Below, piece by piece: positions 10,707-18,565 of a stretch of 36,674 nucleotides of DNA. Both the position numbers and the translations under genes were made by a program. Under the pieces are notes generated by a model, which was not told the DNA's origin, searched no databases, and saw only the letters and a program-made list of their open reading frames with translations. The stretch comes from Alphaproteobacteria bacterium. Its GTDB lineage: Bacteria; Pseudomonadota; Alphaproteobacteria; Reyranellales; Reyranellaceae. The first letter of the stretch is position 1; the number at the start of each line of letters is the position of its first letter. The stretch is taken from contig CANJHI010000036.1 in the NCBI GenBank assembly GCA_947474005.1, positions 1-36,674 on the forward strand, in the 5' to 3' direction.

Positions 10707-10726
10707 TTCCGCTATGTAGAGCGGAA
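10707..10726. promoter_or_regulatory. Perfect palindrome in the tetR promoter
   Basis: TTCCGCT-ATGTAG-AGCGGAA is a perfect 7 bp inverted repeat with a 6-base centre, ending two bases before the tetR start codon. On the minus strand a possible promoter is TTGAAG, a 17 bp spacer and TACATA, with the -10 in the centre of this palindrome. It may be a second repressor site or an RNA hairpin at the mRNA 5' end. Confidence 0.4.
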
Positions 10727-10764
10727 CTTGATTGCCTTCAAGGCGGGCGAAATTCGAAGCGAGC

Positions 10765-10797
10765 AAAAAAAGGTCCGGCAGACCGAGGTCGCCGGAC
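10765..10797 (-). terminator. Rho-independent terminator ending a minus-strand transcript
   Basis: On the minus strand a GTCCGGC/GCCGGAC stem (with an inner GAC/GTC helix and CGAG loop) is followed after one base by seven T (10771-10765). This is a textbook intrinsic terminator. It closes the transcript that carries the 18-codon ORF and isolates it from tetR, whose start is 60 bp downstream. Confidence 0.8.
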
Positions 10798-10966
10798 GCT
10801 GTATCCAGTTTCGCCTTTCCACCTCCGCAAGCGGGGGTGTCGCGTTGGCATTGAGCTCGTCTTCTGAAGGTGGCTTCCGGTGGGGCCCGTTAGGGCACCC
10901 ACGCGGAAGCCGAAAGGCGTTTGGTTAGAGGGGCCAAGGTAAACCTTGGCCTACGCCCTTTCCTGT
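10765..10966 (-). ncRNA. Putative structured RNA 3' of the Lys/Ala micro-ORF
   Basis: Read on the minus strand, this 202-base stretch without a gene is almost continuous secondary structure. A bulged 9 bp stem (10953-10962 with 10912-10920) encloses a perfect GGCCAAGG/CCTTGGCC hairpin (10932-10951). It directly abuts a 17 bp stem with two single-base bulges and a 4-base loop (10872-10911). Then follow an 8 bp hairpin (10820-10839) and the terminator stem with T7. It starts right after the micro-ORF stop. I compared it by eye with tmRNA, RNase P, SRP RNA and 6S RNA signatures and saw no match. It may be a stable small RNA, or the stabilised 3' UTR of the micro-ORF. Confidence 0.5.
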
Positions 10967-11023
10967 CTACTGCTTCTTCTTCTTAGCAGCCTTCTTCTTA
11001 GCAGCCTTTTTCTTAGCAGCCAT
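10967..11023 (-). CDS. 18-residue Lys/Ala-repeat microprotein
   Basis: A short ORF, MAAKKKAAKKKAAKKKKQ, made of three tandem AAKKK units (15-base DNA repeats GCTGCTAAG-A/G-A-A/G-AAG) plus KQ. It is preceded by AGGAG at an optimal 6-base spacing, one of the best ribosome binding sites in the window. The product would be extremely basic. AAKKK-type repeats are known from tails of bacterial histone H1-like and AlgP-like proteins, so nucleic-acid binding is a possible role, but this is only an analogy. It lies 77 bp after the nrdJ stop on the same strand and is followed by a structured RNA and terminator. No clear promoter is visible in the 77 bp, so it may be transcribed by read-through from nrdJ or from a weak start. 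Confidence 0.55.
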   Translation of the reverse strand: MAAKKKAAKKKAAKKKKQ

Positions 11024-11100
11024 AACTGTCTCCTATGGTTAGCTTTGAGGTCCCCAACCGCGGGTTCCTCGCCTTACGCGGGGTACGCTTCGTCACAGCG

Positions 11101-14100
11101 TCAACTGCATCCAGTGGTGCCGCCGCAGGTCGTGCATTTGAGGCACGTCCCGTTGCGGACCATGGTGAAGTTGCCGCACTCCGGACAGGCATCCCCTTCG
11201 AAGCCCTTGAATTTCGCCTCGAGGGCGAGACCAAGGGCAGAAGAGGGTACCTCTCCGATCGCGACGCCGACGACGGCCGCCCGGGCGTTTGATGCCAAGG
11301 CGACGGCTGAGCCGTCTGTCAGTCCTGTGGGCACGAAGCCGGCGGCGATCGCCTCGGAGGCGATCGCGACATTGCCGGCCGTTCGGCCATTCAATATGTA
11401 AAGATTGCTGCGCACGAAACCGACGCTGGCGATCCGGCTGACCGCCGCGGCCGCGGCCTGCGCGGCATCGGTGCCGGGCGACGGCAGTTCGCCTTGGACC
11501 TCGCCGCGGCCGACGCCATCGGGCCGGAGGTCAGCCTGCTCGACGTGGGCGAGATCGTTGCGTCCGAGATAGGAGATCGCCAGTTCGCGGAAGATGTAGT
11601 CGAGCACCGACGTCGACATCTTGATCGCGTCGTTGCCCTCGACCATCCCGGACGGCTCGAAGCGCGTGAAGGTATAGGCCTCGACGAACTCCTCGAGCGG
11701 TACGCCATATTGCAGGCCGATCGAGATCGCGATGGCGAAATTGTTCATCAGGCTGCGGAAGGCAGCGCCTTCCTTGTGCATGTCGATGAATATCTCGCCG
11801 ACCCGGCCGTCTTCGTACTCACCAGTGCGCAGGTAGACTTTGTGCCCGCCGACATTGGCCTTTTGCGTATAACCCTTGCGGCGCTGCGGCAGGCGCTCGC
11901 GGCCGGCGCGCACTTCGCGTTCGACGATCCGCTCAACGATGCGTTCGGCAATGATCGGCGCGCGTGCGGCGGGAGTCATTTCGGCAAGGTCGTCGTTGGC
12001 TGCCCTGTCGTCGCCAATGGCCATCGCAGACAGTGGCTGCGAGAGCTTGGAGCCGTCACGATAGAGAGCGTTGGCTTTCAGACCGAGTCTCCACGACATC
12101 TCATAAGCCTTGCGGCAATCCTCGACCGTTGCTTCGTTGGGCATATTGATGGTCTTGGAAATCGCGCCCGATACGAACGGCTGAGCTGCAGCCATCATGC
12201 GTATATGACTCTCTGCAGACAAGCAGCGCTTGCTATCTCGTCCACAGGCATTCGCACAATCGAACACCGGAAGATGTTCGGGCTTGAGATCCGGCGCGCC
12301 CTCTACGCTCATCGTCCCGCAGGCGTGGATGTTGGCCTGTGCGATGTCGCTCCGGGAGAATCCGAGGCAGGCAAGTATGTCGAGTTTGGGATCGGCGAGT
12401 GTCGCGTCGTCCAACCCAAGAACCTGGCGGCAGAACGAGTCGCCCAGCGTGTAACGCGAGAAAGCGAAGCGGATGTCGAAGGCGGTGACGATCGCTTTCT
12501 CGACGCGGGCCAGCGTTTCGGCATCGAAGCCGCGCGCGGTCAAGGTCTCGTGGTTGATCGCCGGCGCGCCTTGCAGCGAACCCTTCCCGACGGCGTAGGC
12601 AACGATCCGGGTAATGGCATCGTCGGCGTAGCCCAGGGTCTGCAGTGCTAGGGTGACCGTCTGATTGATGATCTTGAAATAGCCGCCGCCCGCCAGTTTC
12701 TTGAACTTGACCAGAGAAAAGTCGGGCTCGATCCCGGTGGTGTCGCAGTCCATCACCAGGCCGACCGTGCCCGTGGGCGCGATGACGGACACCTGCGCAT
12801 TGCGGAAACCATGGCGTTCGCCGAGTTCCAGGGCTCGGTCCCATATCCGCCGGGCTGCCGCGACGAGGGGGGCGTCGGAGCAATTGGCGGTATCGAGTGC
12901 GACCGGCGCGATCGACAGGCCTTCGTATTGGGCCGTTTCGCCGCGCGCGGCACGACGGTGATTGCGGATGACCCGGAGCATGGCGTCGCGATTGGCTGCG
13001 AAGCCGGGGAAGGGACCCATGAGGCCGGCCATCTCGGCTGAGGTCGCATAGGCAGCGCCGGTCATGATCGCGGTCACGGCGCCGGCGATGGCCCGACCCC
13101 GGGCGCTGTCGTAGCTGAGGCCGGAAGCCATCAGCAGGGCACCAAGGTTGGCGTAGCCGAGGCCAAGCGTGCGGTACTGGTAGGAGAGTTCGGCGATCGT
13201 GCGCGAGGGATACTGCGCCATCATAACCGAAATCTCGAGCACCACCGTCCACAGTCTCGCGGCGTGTTCCAGCGTGCCCACGTCGAGCGAACCGTCGGCC
13301 TGACGGAACCGCATCAGGTTCAGGGAGGCGAGGTTGCACGCCGTATCGTCGAGGAACATGTACTCCGAGCATGGATTGGACGCGTTGATGCGTCCCGACT
13401 CCGGGCAGGTATGCCAATCGTTGATGGTGGTGTCGTACTGCACACCCGGGTCGGCGGAATGCCATGCCGCTTCGGCGACCCGATCCCAAAGATCGCGCGC
13501 GCCCACCGTCTTGACGGTCTTGCCGGTGGTGCGCGCGGTCAGCGACCACTGGCGGTCGGCCTCGACAGCGCGCAGAAAATCGTCGGTGACGCGAACCGAG
13601 TTGTTGGCGTTCTGGCCCGATACCGAATTGTAAGCTTCCGACTGCCAATCGATGTCGAACGCCGGGAACTCGATGTGGCGGTAGCCCTGCCGGGCGAACT
13701 GGATGACGCGCTGGATGTAGTTCTCGGGCAGTTCCGCCCGCCGGGCGGCCACGATCTCTCGGCGCAGCTTCGGGTTCTGCTTGGGATCGAACGCCGCTTC
13801 TCCATCGGCCTCGCCGTCGAGGCAGGCGCGCATCACCGCGTTGAGATGCCGGTCGGCGAGGCGGGAGCCTGCGACGAGCGCGGCGACCTTCTGCTCCTCC
13901 AACATCTTCCAGGCGATGAAGTCCTCGATATCGGGATGGTCGATATCGACGGTCACCATCTTGGCGGCGCGCCGGGTCGTGCCGCCCGATTTGATGGCGC
14001 CGGCGGCACGGTCGCCGATCTTGAGGAAGGACATCAGGCCGGACGACTGGCCGCCGCCGGACAGGCGCTCGCCTTCGCCGCGCAGGCGCGAGAAGTTGGA

Positions 14101-14796
14101 GCCGGTCCCGGAACCGTATTTGAAGAGGCGCGCCTCGCGGACCCATAGGTCCATGATGCCGCCTTCGTTCACCAGGTCATCGGAGACACCCTGGATGAAA
14201 CAGGCGTGCGGCTGCGGCCGTTCATAGGCCGAGTCAGACGGGTAGGCCGCACCGTCGCGGTGGTCGACGTACCAATGACCCTGTCCCGGGCCATCGATGC
14301 CATACGCCCAGTGCAGGCCGGTGTTGAACCACTGTGGCGAATTCGGCGCACAAATCTGCGCGGCCAGCATGTAGCAATGTTCGTCGTGGAAGGCGCGGGC
14401 GTCGTCTTCGCTGTCGAAGTAGCCACCCTTCCAGCCCCAGTAGGTCCAGGCGCCAGCCATGCGCTCGAATACCTGGCGGGCACTGCGCTCGCTACCGTAG
14501 CGCGTCGCTTCGGGCAGTTCGGCGAGAGTGGTCTCGTCGGCCTGCGAACGCCACAGCCACTCGGGGACGTCAGTCTCGGCCACCTTCAAGAGGCGCGCGG
14601 GAACGCCGGCACGACGGAAATACTTCTGGGAGAGAACGTCGGCGGCAACCTGGGACCAGGCAGCCGGCACATCGATGCCCTTGAGCTGAAACACGATCGA
14701 GCCGTCGGGATTGCGGATTTCGGAGTCGGCAGCACGAAACGCCATTCCCTCGAATGGTGATTTTCCTGCTTGCGTATACCGACGCTCGAAGCGCAT
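11101..14796 (-). CDS. nrdJ: Adenosylcobalamin-dependent (class II) ribonucleotide reductase
   Basis: Reduces ribonucleotides to deoxyribonucleotides using a B12-derived radical, independent of oxygen. The 1231-residue protein matches the large NrdJ type. Visible landmarks are the N-terminal region ending in [17 protein letters not shown], the [16 protein letters not shown] segment, and the active-site stretch [24 protein letters not shown] with the conserved Asn-x-Cys-x-Glu. [23 protein letters not shown] is followed by a C-terminal zinc-ribbon-like tail with four CxxC-type Cys pairs (CPEC, CLKC, CTTC, GCS). The ATG at 14796 has GGGGGA six bases upstream. A longer frame to 14871 would begin ahead of the likely transcription start. 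A NrdR-like box lies in the promoter, and no B12 riboswitch was seen. Confidence 0.95.
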   Translation of the reverse strand: MRFERRYTQAGKSPFEGMAFRAADSEIRNPDGSIVFQLKGIDVPAAWSQVAADVLSQKYFRRAGVPARLLKVAETDVPEWLWRSQADETTLAELPEATRYGSERSARQVFERMAGAWTYWGWKGGYFDSEDDARAFHDEHCYMLAAQICAPNSPQWFNTGLHWAYGIDGPGQGHWYVDHRDGAAYPSDSAYERPQPHACFIQGVSDDLVNEGGIMDLWVREARLFKYGSGTGSNFSRLRGEGERLSGGGQSSGLMSFLKIGDRAAGAIKSGGTTRRAAKMVTVDIDHPDIEDFIAWKMLEEQKVAALVAGSRLADRHLNAVMRACLDGEADGEAAFDPKQNPKLRREIVAARRAELPENYIQRVIQFARQGYRHIEFPAFDIDWQSEAYNSVSGQNANNSVRVTDDFLRAVEADRQWSLTARTTGKTVKTVGARDLWDRVAEAAWHSADPGVQYDTTINDWHTCPESGRINASNPCSEYMFLDDTACNLASLNLMRFRQADGSLDVGTLEHAARLWTVVLEISVMMAQYPSRTIAELSYQYRTLGLGYANLGALLMASGLSYDSARGRAIAGAVTAIMTGAAYATSAEMAGLMGPFPGFAANRDAMLRVIRNHRRAARGETAQYEGLSIAPVALDTANCSDAPLVAAARRIWDRALELGERHGFRNAQVSVIAPTGTVGLVMDCDTTGIEPDFSLVKFKKLAGGGYFKIINQTVTLALQTLGYADDAITRIVAYAVGKGSLQGAPAINHETLTARGFDAETLARVEKAIVTAFDIRFAFSRYTLGDSFCRQVLGLDDATLADPKLDILACLGFSRSDIAQANIHACGTMSVEGAPDLKPEHLPVFDCANACGRDSKRCLSAESHIRMMAAAQPFVSGAISKTINMPNEATVEDCRKAYEMSWRLGLKANALYRDGSKLSQPLSAMAIGDDRAANDDLAEMTPAARAPIIAERIVERIVEREVRAGRERLPQRRKGYTQKANVGGHKVYLRTGEYEDGRVGEIFIDMHKEGAAFRSLMNNFAIAISIGLQYGVPLEEFVEAYTFTRFEPSGMVEGNDAIKMSTSVLDYIFRELAISYLGRNDLAHVEQADLRPDGVGRGEVQGELPSPGTDAAQAAAAAVSRIASVGFVRSNLYILNGRTAGNVAIASEAIAAGFVPTGLTDGSAVALASNARAAVVGVAIGEVPSSALGLALEAKFKGFEGDACPECGNFTMVRNGTCLKCTTCGGTTGCS

Positions 14797-14885
14797 CGAC
14801 GATCCCCCGTGCCCAGTTCCCGTCATTTGTTCCCTAGCGGGGTGTGCTCTCTTGAAATTGAGCACGCACATATAGGCACCGAGTG

Positions 14886-14915
14886 ATAGTAAATTACAAA
14901 ATCTTGTGTGCGCAA
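14886..14915 (-). promoter_or_regulatory. nrdJ promoter with putative NrdR box
   Basis: On the minus strand TTGCGC (14915-14910) and TACTAT (14891-14886) form a weak promoter with an 18 bp spacer. The spacer contains ACACAAGATTTTGTAA (14909-14894), which fits 12 of 16 positions of the known NrdR-box consensus ACACWATATATWGTGT. A weaker 10/16 match lies at 14913-14928. NrdR represses ribonucleotide reductase genes, so the location makes sense. The rest of the 299 bp between nrdJ and the next gene holds a 6 bp hairpin in the leader (14843-14864) and no gene. Confidence 0.45.
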
Positions 14916-15095
14916 CTACATTTTGTAGACCATGGTGTTGATGATACTAGATGATGCAAGTGTGCAACAGGTGGTCCGATCGAGCGATTCGTATGTCGTC
15001 GAACGACTCCAAAGGCACGCGAATGCCGTTGCGTTGCGCGTCGACGAGCGCGCGCGTACAAGCGGCGCGGTCACTTTTCGAGGCGTGGTTCCTTC

Positions 15096-15446
15096 ATGAC
15101 GATCGGCACTTGGCTCTTCACGAAGCTGCACGGCGCACCTGTCGGCAGCGATGCCGAAGGCAACCGTTACTTTCAGAACAAGCGTGTGATCGCCGGGCGT
15201 CGGCGCAAACGCTGGGTCATCTACAACGGTGTTGCCGAGGCCTCGCGCGTGCCGCCGGAATGGCACGGCTGGCTCCACTACACGACCGATGTGATCCCGC
15301 CCGCCGGCGGCCCGCCGCGCAAGGCGTGGCAGAAGGATCACCAGGCCAACCTCACGGGCACCGATCATGCCTATCGTCCGCCGGGCCATGCGCTCGGCAG
15401 CGGCGACAAGCCGAAGCCTCACTACGAGGCATGGCGTCCGAGCTGA
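15096..15446 (+). CDS. NADH:ubiquinone oxidoreductase subunit NDUFA12 family protein
   Basis: Homologue of the complex I accessory subunit NDUFA12 (17.2 kDa), a hallmark of alphaproteobacteria and mitochondria. The 116-residue product contains the family signature GTWLFTKLHGAPVGSDAEGN, then RYFQNKR and RRKRWVIYNG, with SRVPPEWHGWLHY before the Pro-rich end (HQANLTGTDHAYRPPGH). It has no membrane segment, as expected for a peripheral subunit. It is first in the run NDUFA12-mlaD-small protein-DUF2155, which faces the aroQ-accB-accC-aat operon, an arrangement common in alphaproteobacteria. The ATG at 15096 is the family-consistent start. Confidence 0.93.
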   Translation: MTIGTWLFTKLHGAPVGSDAEGNRYFQNKRVIAGRRRKRWVIYNGVAEASRVPPEWHGWLHYTTDVIPPAGGPPRKAWQKDHQANLTGTDHAYRPPGHALGSGDKPKPHYEAWRPS

Positions 15447-15474
15447 GACGCGTCGGCAGCAACGGAGGAATGGC

Positions 15475-15924
15475 GTGGGCCGCAATATCGTCGAGACGAT
15501 CGTTGGTGCATTGGTTCTGGTGGTGGCCGGCGTCTTCGTGTTCTACGCCTTCGCCAAGTCGGACCGCACCGGACCGAGCGGCTATGAAGTCGTCGCGCGC
15601 TTCGGCCGCATCGACGGACTGAAGCGCGGCGCCGACGTCACCCTGAGCGGCGTGAAGGTCGGTGCCGTCACCAGCATCGCGCTCGATCCCAAGACCTACC
15701 AGGCTATCGTCCGGCTGTCGGTTTCGTCGAATGTCGATCTGCCGACCGACACCAACGCTAAGATCGTGAGCGAATCACTGCTCGGCGGCACTGTCGTATC
15801 GCTCGAGCCCGGCGGTGACAAGAAGCTGATCCGCGCCGATGGCGAGATCCAGAACACCCAGGATTCCATCCCCCTTACCGAACTGATCGCCAAGTTCATG
15901 TTCGGCGGCACCGGCTCCAAGTGA
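15475..15924 (+). CDS. mlaD: MlaD-type substrate-binding protein (outer membrane lipid asymmetry)
   Basis: Periplasmic MCE-domain protein anchored in the inner membrane, part of the ABC system that moves phospholipids between the membranes. The 149-residue product has one N-terminal anchor (ETIVGALVLVVAGVFVFYAF). An MCE domain follows (residues ~35-120) with YEVVARFGRIDGLKRGADV, LSGVKVG and the central loop SESLLGGTVVSLEPGG. The GTG start at 15475 is chosen because GGAGG stands six bases upstream and the anchor begins there. The frame open to 15367 would run through the preceding gene. No mlaE, mlaF or mlaB gene is nearby, so the rest of the transporter is elsewhere. Confidence 0.9.
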   Translation: MGRNIVETIVGALVLVVAGVFVFYAFAKSDRTGPSGYEVVARFGRIDGLKRGADVTLSGVKVGAVTSIALDPKTYQAIVRLSVSSNVDLPTDTNAKIVSESLLGGTVVSLEPGGDKKLIRADGEIQNTQDSIPLTELIAKFMFGGTGSK

Positions 15925-16151
15925 TGAGCGCGCGCGCCCCCAAGGCGCCGCCAATCTGGCGGCAGGCCGACGGCAAGCCGGTGTCGTGCCTCGAAAAGAT
16001 CAAAGTCCTGAATCAGAATGTGCAGGAGATCGAAAGCCTCTGCGCCGACGCGCTGGAGGATGGAGTCCTGATGGGATGCGACGTCGATCAGATCAAGGCG
16101 GCCCTGCACACGCTTATCGACGGGCTGACGCCCCCCGGCAAAAAAGACTGA
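15924..16151 (+). CDS. Small conserved-looking alphaproteobacterial protein
   Basis: A 75-residue soluble protein whose ATG overlaps the mlaD stop (TGATGA), so translation is probably coupled. The middle is a helical segment with GKPVSCLEKIKVLNQNVQEI, then ADALEDGVLMGCDVDQIKAAL. The two short Cys-containing motifs (PVSC and MGCD) and the acidic EDGVLMGCD are reminiscent of small unannotated proteins found at this locus in other alphaproteobacteria; that is from memory, without a search. Function is unknown. It ends two bases before the DUF2155 gene, so the four genes form one operon. Confidence 0.75.
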   Translation: MSARAPKAPPIWRQADGKPVSCLEKIKVLNQNVQEIESLCADALEDGVLMGCDVDQIKAALHTLIDGLTPPGKKD

Positions 16152-16153
16152 AC

Positions 16154-16612
16154 ATGCGCCGACTGGTGATTGTTGTGGTGGGCATCGTGACCTTGGCCGC
16201 GGATCTCGGCACGGCCGTCGCTCAGACTCCGGCTGCACCGGCCCGGCCCGGCAACGCCAACCTGAGGCCGATCCCCGACGGGTCAGGCAAGCGCGTGGCG
16301 GAATTGCAGGGCCTCGACAAGGTGACGGCACGCACCCAGCGCTTTTACGCGCCCGTCGGCCAGACGACCCGCTTTGGGACGCTCGAAATCACAGTCGCCG
16401 ATTGTCTGGTGAACGTGCCCGAGGCACCGCCGGAATCGGTGGCCTATCTCACGATCGTCGACAACAAGCCGGGCCAGGCCCAGGAAAAGCTCTTTGCCGG
16501 CTGGATGTTCGCCTCCACGCCGTCGCTCTCGGCACTAGATCACGGCGTCTACGACGTCCGTGTGTTGGCCTGCACGATGGCACAAGGCTCGGCGCCACCC
16601 AGCTCGCGCTGA
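16154..16612 (+). CDS. Exported DUF2155 domain protein
   Basis: A 152-residue secreted or periplasmic protein with a Sec-type signal peptide (RLVIVVVGIVTLAADLGTAVA, cleavage likely after AVA). The mature part carries the DUF2155 core: TARTQRFYAPVGQTTRFGTL, DCLVNVPEAPPES, and GWMFASTPSLSALDHGVYDV. Two Cys residues (DC and LAC) may pair. DUF2155 proteins have no proven function but consistently sit by NDUFA12 and the aat-acc genes in alphaproteobacteria. The ATG at 16154 follows the previous stop by two bases. Its last 64 bases overlap the end of the convergent aat gene. Confidence 0.88.
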   Translation: MRRLVIVVVGIVTLAADLGTAVAQTPAAPARPGNANLRPIPDGSGKRVAELQGLDKVTARTQRFYAPVGQTTRFGTLEITVADCLVNVPEAPPESVAYLTIVDNKPGQAQEKLFAGWMFASTPSLSALDHGVYDVRVLACTMAQGSAPPSSR

Positions 16613-17199
16613 AAAGTCGCCGGGCGGTCGATCGCATCGGCTAGTAGCGCGCGGAACGCCTCGCGCGGGATTTCGATAGCACCGAAACTCCGCAGATGCT
16701 CGGTCATGAACTGGCAGTCGAGCAGGCGGAAGCCGCCCTGGATGAGACGCGCCACGAGATGGACCATCGCCACCTTCGAGGCATCGCGCTCGCGGCTGAA
16801 CATGCTTTCGCCGAAGAACGTAGCGCCTACCGAGACGCCATAAAGCCCACCCACCAGGCGGTCGCCGATCCGGCATTCGACGCTGTGGGCGTGGCCGCGC
16901 CGGTGCAGTTCGGTATAGAGATCGATGATTGGCTCGTTGATCCAGCTCTCGGGGTGTCCCGGCCTCGGCTCGGCGCAGGCACGCATCGTCTCGGCAAACG
17001 CGATGTCGGCGGTCACGTCGAACTTTCCCGTGCGGACCGTACGGGCGAGCCGCTGGGACAGGTGAAAGCCGTCCAGCGGCAGCACGGCGCGCAGCCTGGG
17101 GTCGAGCCAGTGCAACTTGGGATCGTCGCGCCGCTCGCCCATGGGAAAGACGCCGACGCGGTAGGCTTGCAGCAGGAGGTCGGCGGTGATCTCCGGCAT
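16549..17199 (-). CDS. aat: Leucyl/phenylalanyl-tRNA-protein transferase
   Basis: Adds Leu or Phe from aminoacyl-tRNA to proteins with N-terminal Arg or Lys, making N-degrons that ClpS recognises. The 216-residue protein shows the family motifs: YRVGVFPMGE at the start, LHWLDPRLRAVLPLDGFH, PESWINEPIIDLYTELHRRG, HSVECR, and GLYGVSVGATFFGESMFSRE. DCQFMTEHLRSFGAIEIPR follows. The ATG at 17199 lies eight bases after the accC stop, and the frame further upstream is inside accC. It is the last gene of aroQ-accB-accC-aat. Its 3' end overlaps the DUF2155 gene on the other strand by 64 bp. Having aat and clpS-clpA in the same 17 kb is suggestive, but the two are not in one operon. Confidence 0.95.
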   Translation of the reverse strand: MPEITADLLLQAYRVGVFPMGERRDDPKLHWLDPRLRAVLPLDGFHLSQRLARTVRTGKFDVTADIAFAETMRACAEPRPGHPESWINEPIIDLYTELHRRGHAHSVECRIGDRLVGGLYGVSVGATFFGESMFSRERDASKVAMVHLVARLIQGGFRLLDCQFMTEHLRSFGAIEIPREAFRALLADAIDRPATFQRELGGAEPCAIVQANTRTS

Positions 17200-17207
17200 G
17201 GCGGCAG

Positions 17208-18551
17208 CTACTTCTTGAGGCCGACCAGCTTCTCCAGCCAGTGGATGTCGTAGTCGCCGTCGATGAAGGCTTGTTCGCCGATGATCCGGCGGTGCAGGGG
17301 AATGGTCGTGTCGATACCGCCGATCACGAATTCCTCGAGCGAGCGGCGGAGTCGCATCAGGCACTCGTTGCGGCTGCCGCCGTTCACGATCAGTTTGGCC
17401 ACCATCGAATCGTAGTAGGGCGGGATCGAGTAGCCGGCATAGAGCCCGGAGTCGACGCGCACGCCCAGCCCGCCGGGCGAGTGATAGTCGGTGACGAGGC
17501 CGGGGCACGGCACGAAAGTCTCGGGGTTCTCGGCGTTGATCCGGCACTCGATCGCATGGCCCTGGATGACGATGTCCTTCTGGGTCATGCCGAGCGGCGC
17601 GCCGGAGGCGATGCGGATCTGCTCGCGGACAAGATCGATGCCGGTCACCGCCTCGGTGATCGGGTGCTCGACCTGGAGGCGCGTGTTCATCTCGATGAAG
17701 TAGAACTCGCCGTCCTGGAAAAGGAACTCCATCGTGCCGGCGCCGCGGTATTTGAGCTTGCGCACGGCGTCGGCGGCCAATTCGCCGATCCGGTTACGCT
17801 GCTCGGTGTTGAGAGCGGGAGAGGGCGCCTCTTCCAGCACCTTCTGGTGGCGGCGCTGCAGCGAGCAGTCGCGCTGGCCGAGATGCACGCCCGCGCCCAG
17901 CCCGTCGCCCAGCACCTGGATCTCGATGTGGCGCGGTCGCGGCAGGTACTTCTCGAGGTAGACCGAGTCGTTGCTGAACGCGGCTTTTGCCTCGGTGCGG
18001 GCCAGCGAGAAGGCCTCGGCCGCGCCCTCGGGATCGTCCACGACTTTCATGCCGCGACCGCCACCGCCTGCCACCGCCTTGATCAGGACCGGCCAACCGA
18101 TCCTGGTGCCGAGCGCCACGATCTCCTCGACCGTGCTGACCGGGCCCGGCGAGCCCGGCACCAGCGGCAGGCCGAGCTCCTTGGCAGTCTGCTTGGCCAC
18201 GATCTTGTCACCCATCATCGCGATGTGCTGGGGTGTCGGACCGATGAAGGTGAAGCCGTGCGCCTCAACCGCTTCGGCGAAGCGGGCATTTTCCGACAGG
18301 AAGCCATAGCCCGGATGGATGGCGTCGACGCCGGCAATGGTCGCCGCCGACAGGATCGCGGGGATGTTGAGGTAGCTGTCGCGCGCCGGCGGAGGGCCGA
18401 TGCAAACCGATTCGTCGGCCAGGCGAACATGCATTGCATCGCTGTCGGCCGTCGAGTGGACCGCCACGGTCTGGATCCCCATCTCGCGGCAGGCGCGATG
18501 GATGCGAAGCGCGATTTCACCCCGGTTGGCGATCAGGACCTTGTCGAACAT
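17208..18551 (-). CDS. accC: Acetyl-CoA carboxylase biotin carboxylase subunit
   Basis: Carboxylates the biotin on AccB with ATP and bicarbonate, the first half-reaction of fatty-acid synthesis. The 447-residue protein has the full family pattern. It starts MFDKVLIANRGEIALRIHRA, followed by IHPGYGFLSENARFAEA and the ATP-grasp glycine loop VAGGGGRGMKVV. Next come the catalytic region EFLFQDGEFYFIEMNTRLQV and EHPITEAVTGIDLV. GHAIECRINAENP lies in the C-terminal domain. It follows accB by 14 bp and precedes aat by 8 bp, so all are one operon. Nothing unusual was seen. Confidence 0.98.
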   Translation of the reverse strand: MFDKVLIANRGEIALRIHRACREMGIQTVAVHSTADSDAMHVRLADESVCIGPPPARDSYLNIPAILSAATIAGVDAIHPGYGFLSENARFAEAVEAHGFTFIGPTPQHIAMMGDKIVAKQTAKELGLPLVPGSPGPVSTVEEIVALGTRIGWPVLIKAVAGGGGRGMKVVDDPEGAAEAFSLARTEAKAAFSNDSVYLEKYLPRPRHIEIQVLGDGLGAGVHLGQRDCSLQRRHQKVLEEAPSPALNTEQRNRIGELAADAVRKLKYRGAGTMEFLFQDGEFYFIEMNTRLQVEHPITEAVTGIDLVREQIRIASGAPLGMTQKDIVIQGHAIECRINAENPETFVPCPGLVTDYHSPGGLGVRVDSGLYAGYSIPPYYDSMVAKLIVNGGSRNECLMRLRRSLEEFVIGGIDTTIPLHRRIIGEQAFIDGDYDIHWLEKLVGLKK

Positions 18552-18565
18552 GGCGCCGGCCCGCC

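Noticed and set aside
10765-11023. tmRNA, RNase P RNA, SRP RNA or 6S RNA
   Set aside because: None of their conserved sequence blocks (tag reading frame ending in Ala-Ala, P4 helix, GGAAGGAAGC-type loop) is visible on either strand.
10765-11023. Leader-peptide attenuator of the tetR-RND operon
   Set aside because: The terminator lies 60 bp ahead of tetR and a separate tetR promoter with palindromes fits in between. No alternative antiterminator pairing with the micro-ORF was found, so an independent transcript is simpler.
14797-14871. N-terminal extension of NrdJ to a start at 14871
   Set aside because: The ATG at 14796 has a strong ribosome binding site. The upstream ATG sits at or before the likely transcription start.
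14797-14950. Cobalamin riboswitch ahead of the B12-dependent nrdJ
   Set aside because: No B12-box-like sequence and no room for the usual long fold before the start codon; a NrdR-like box explains the conserved-looking bases better.
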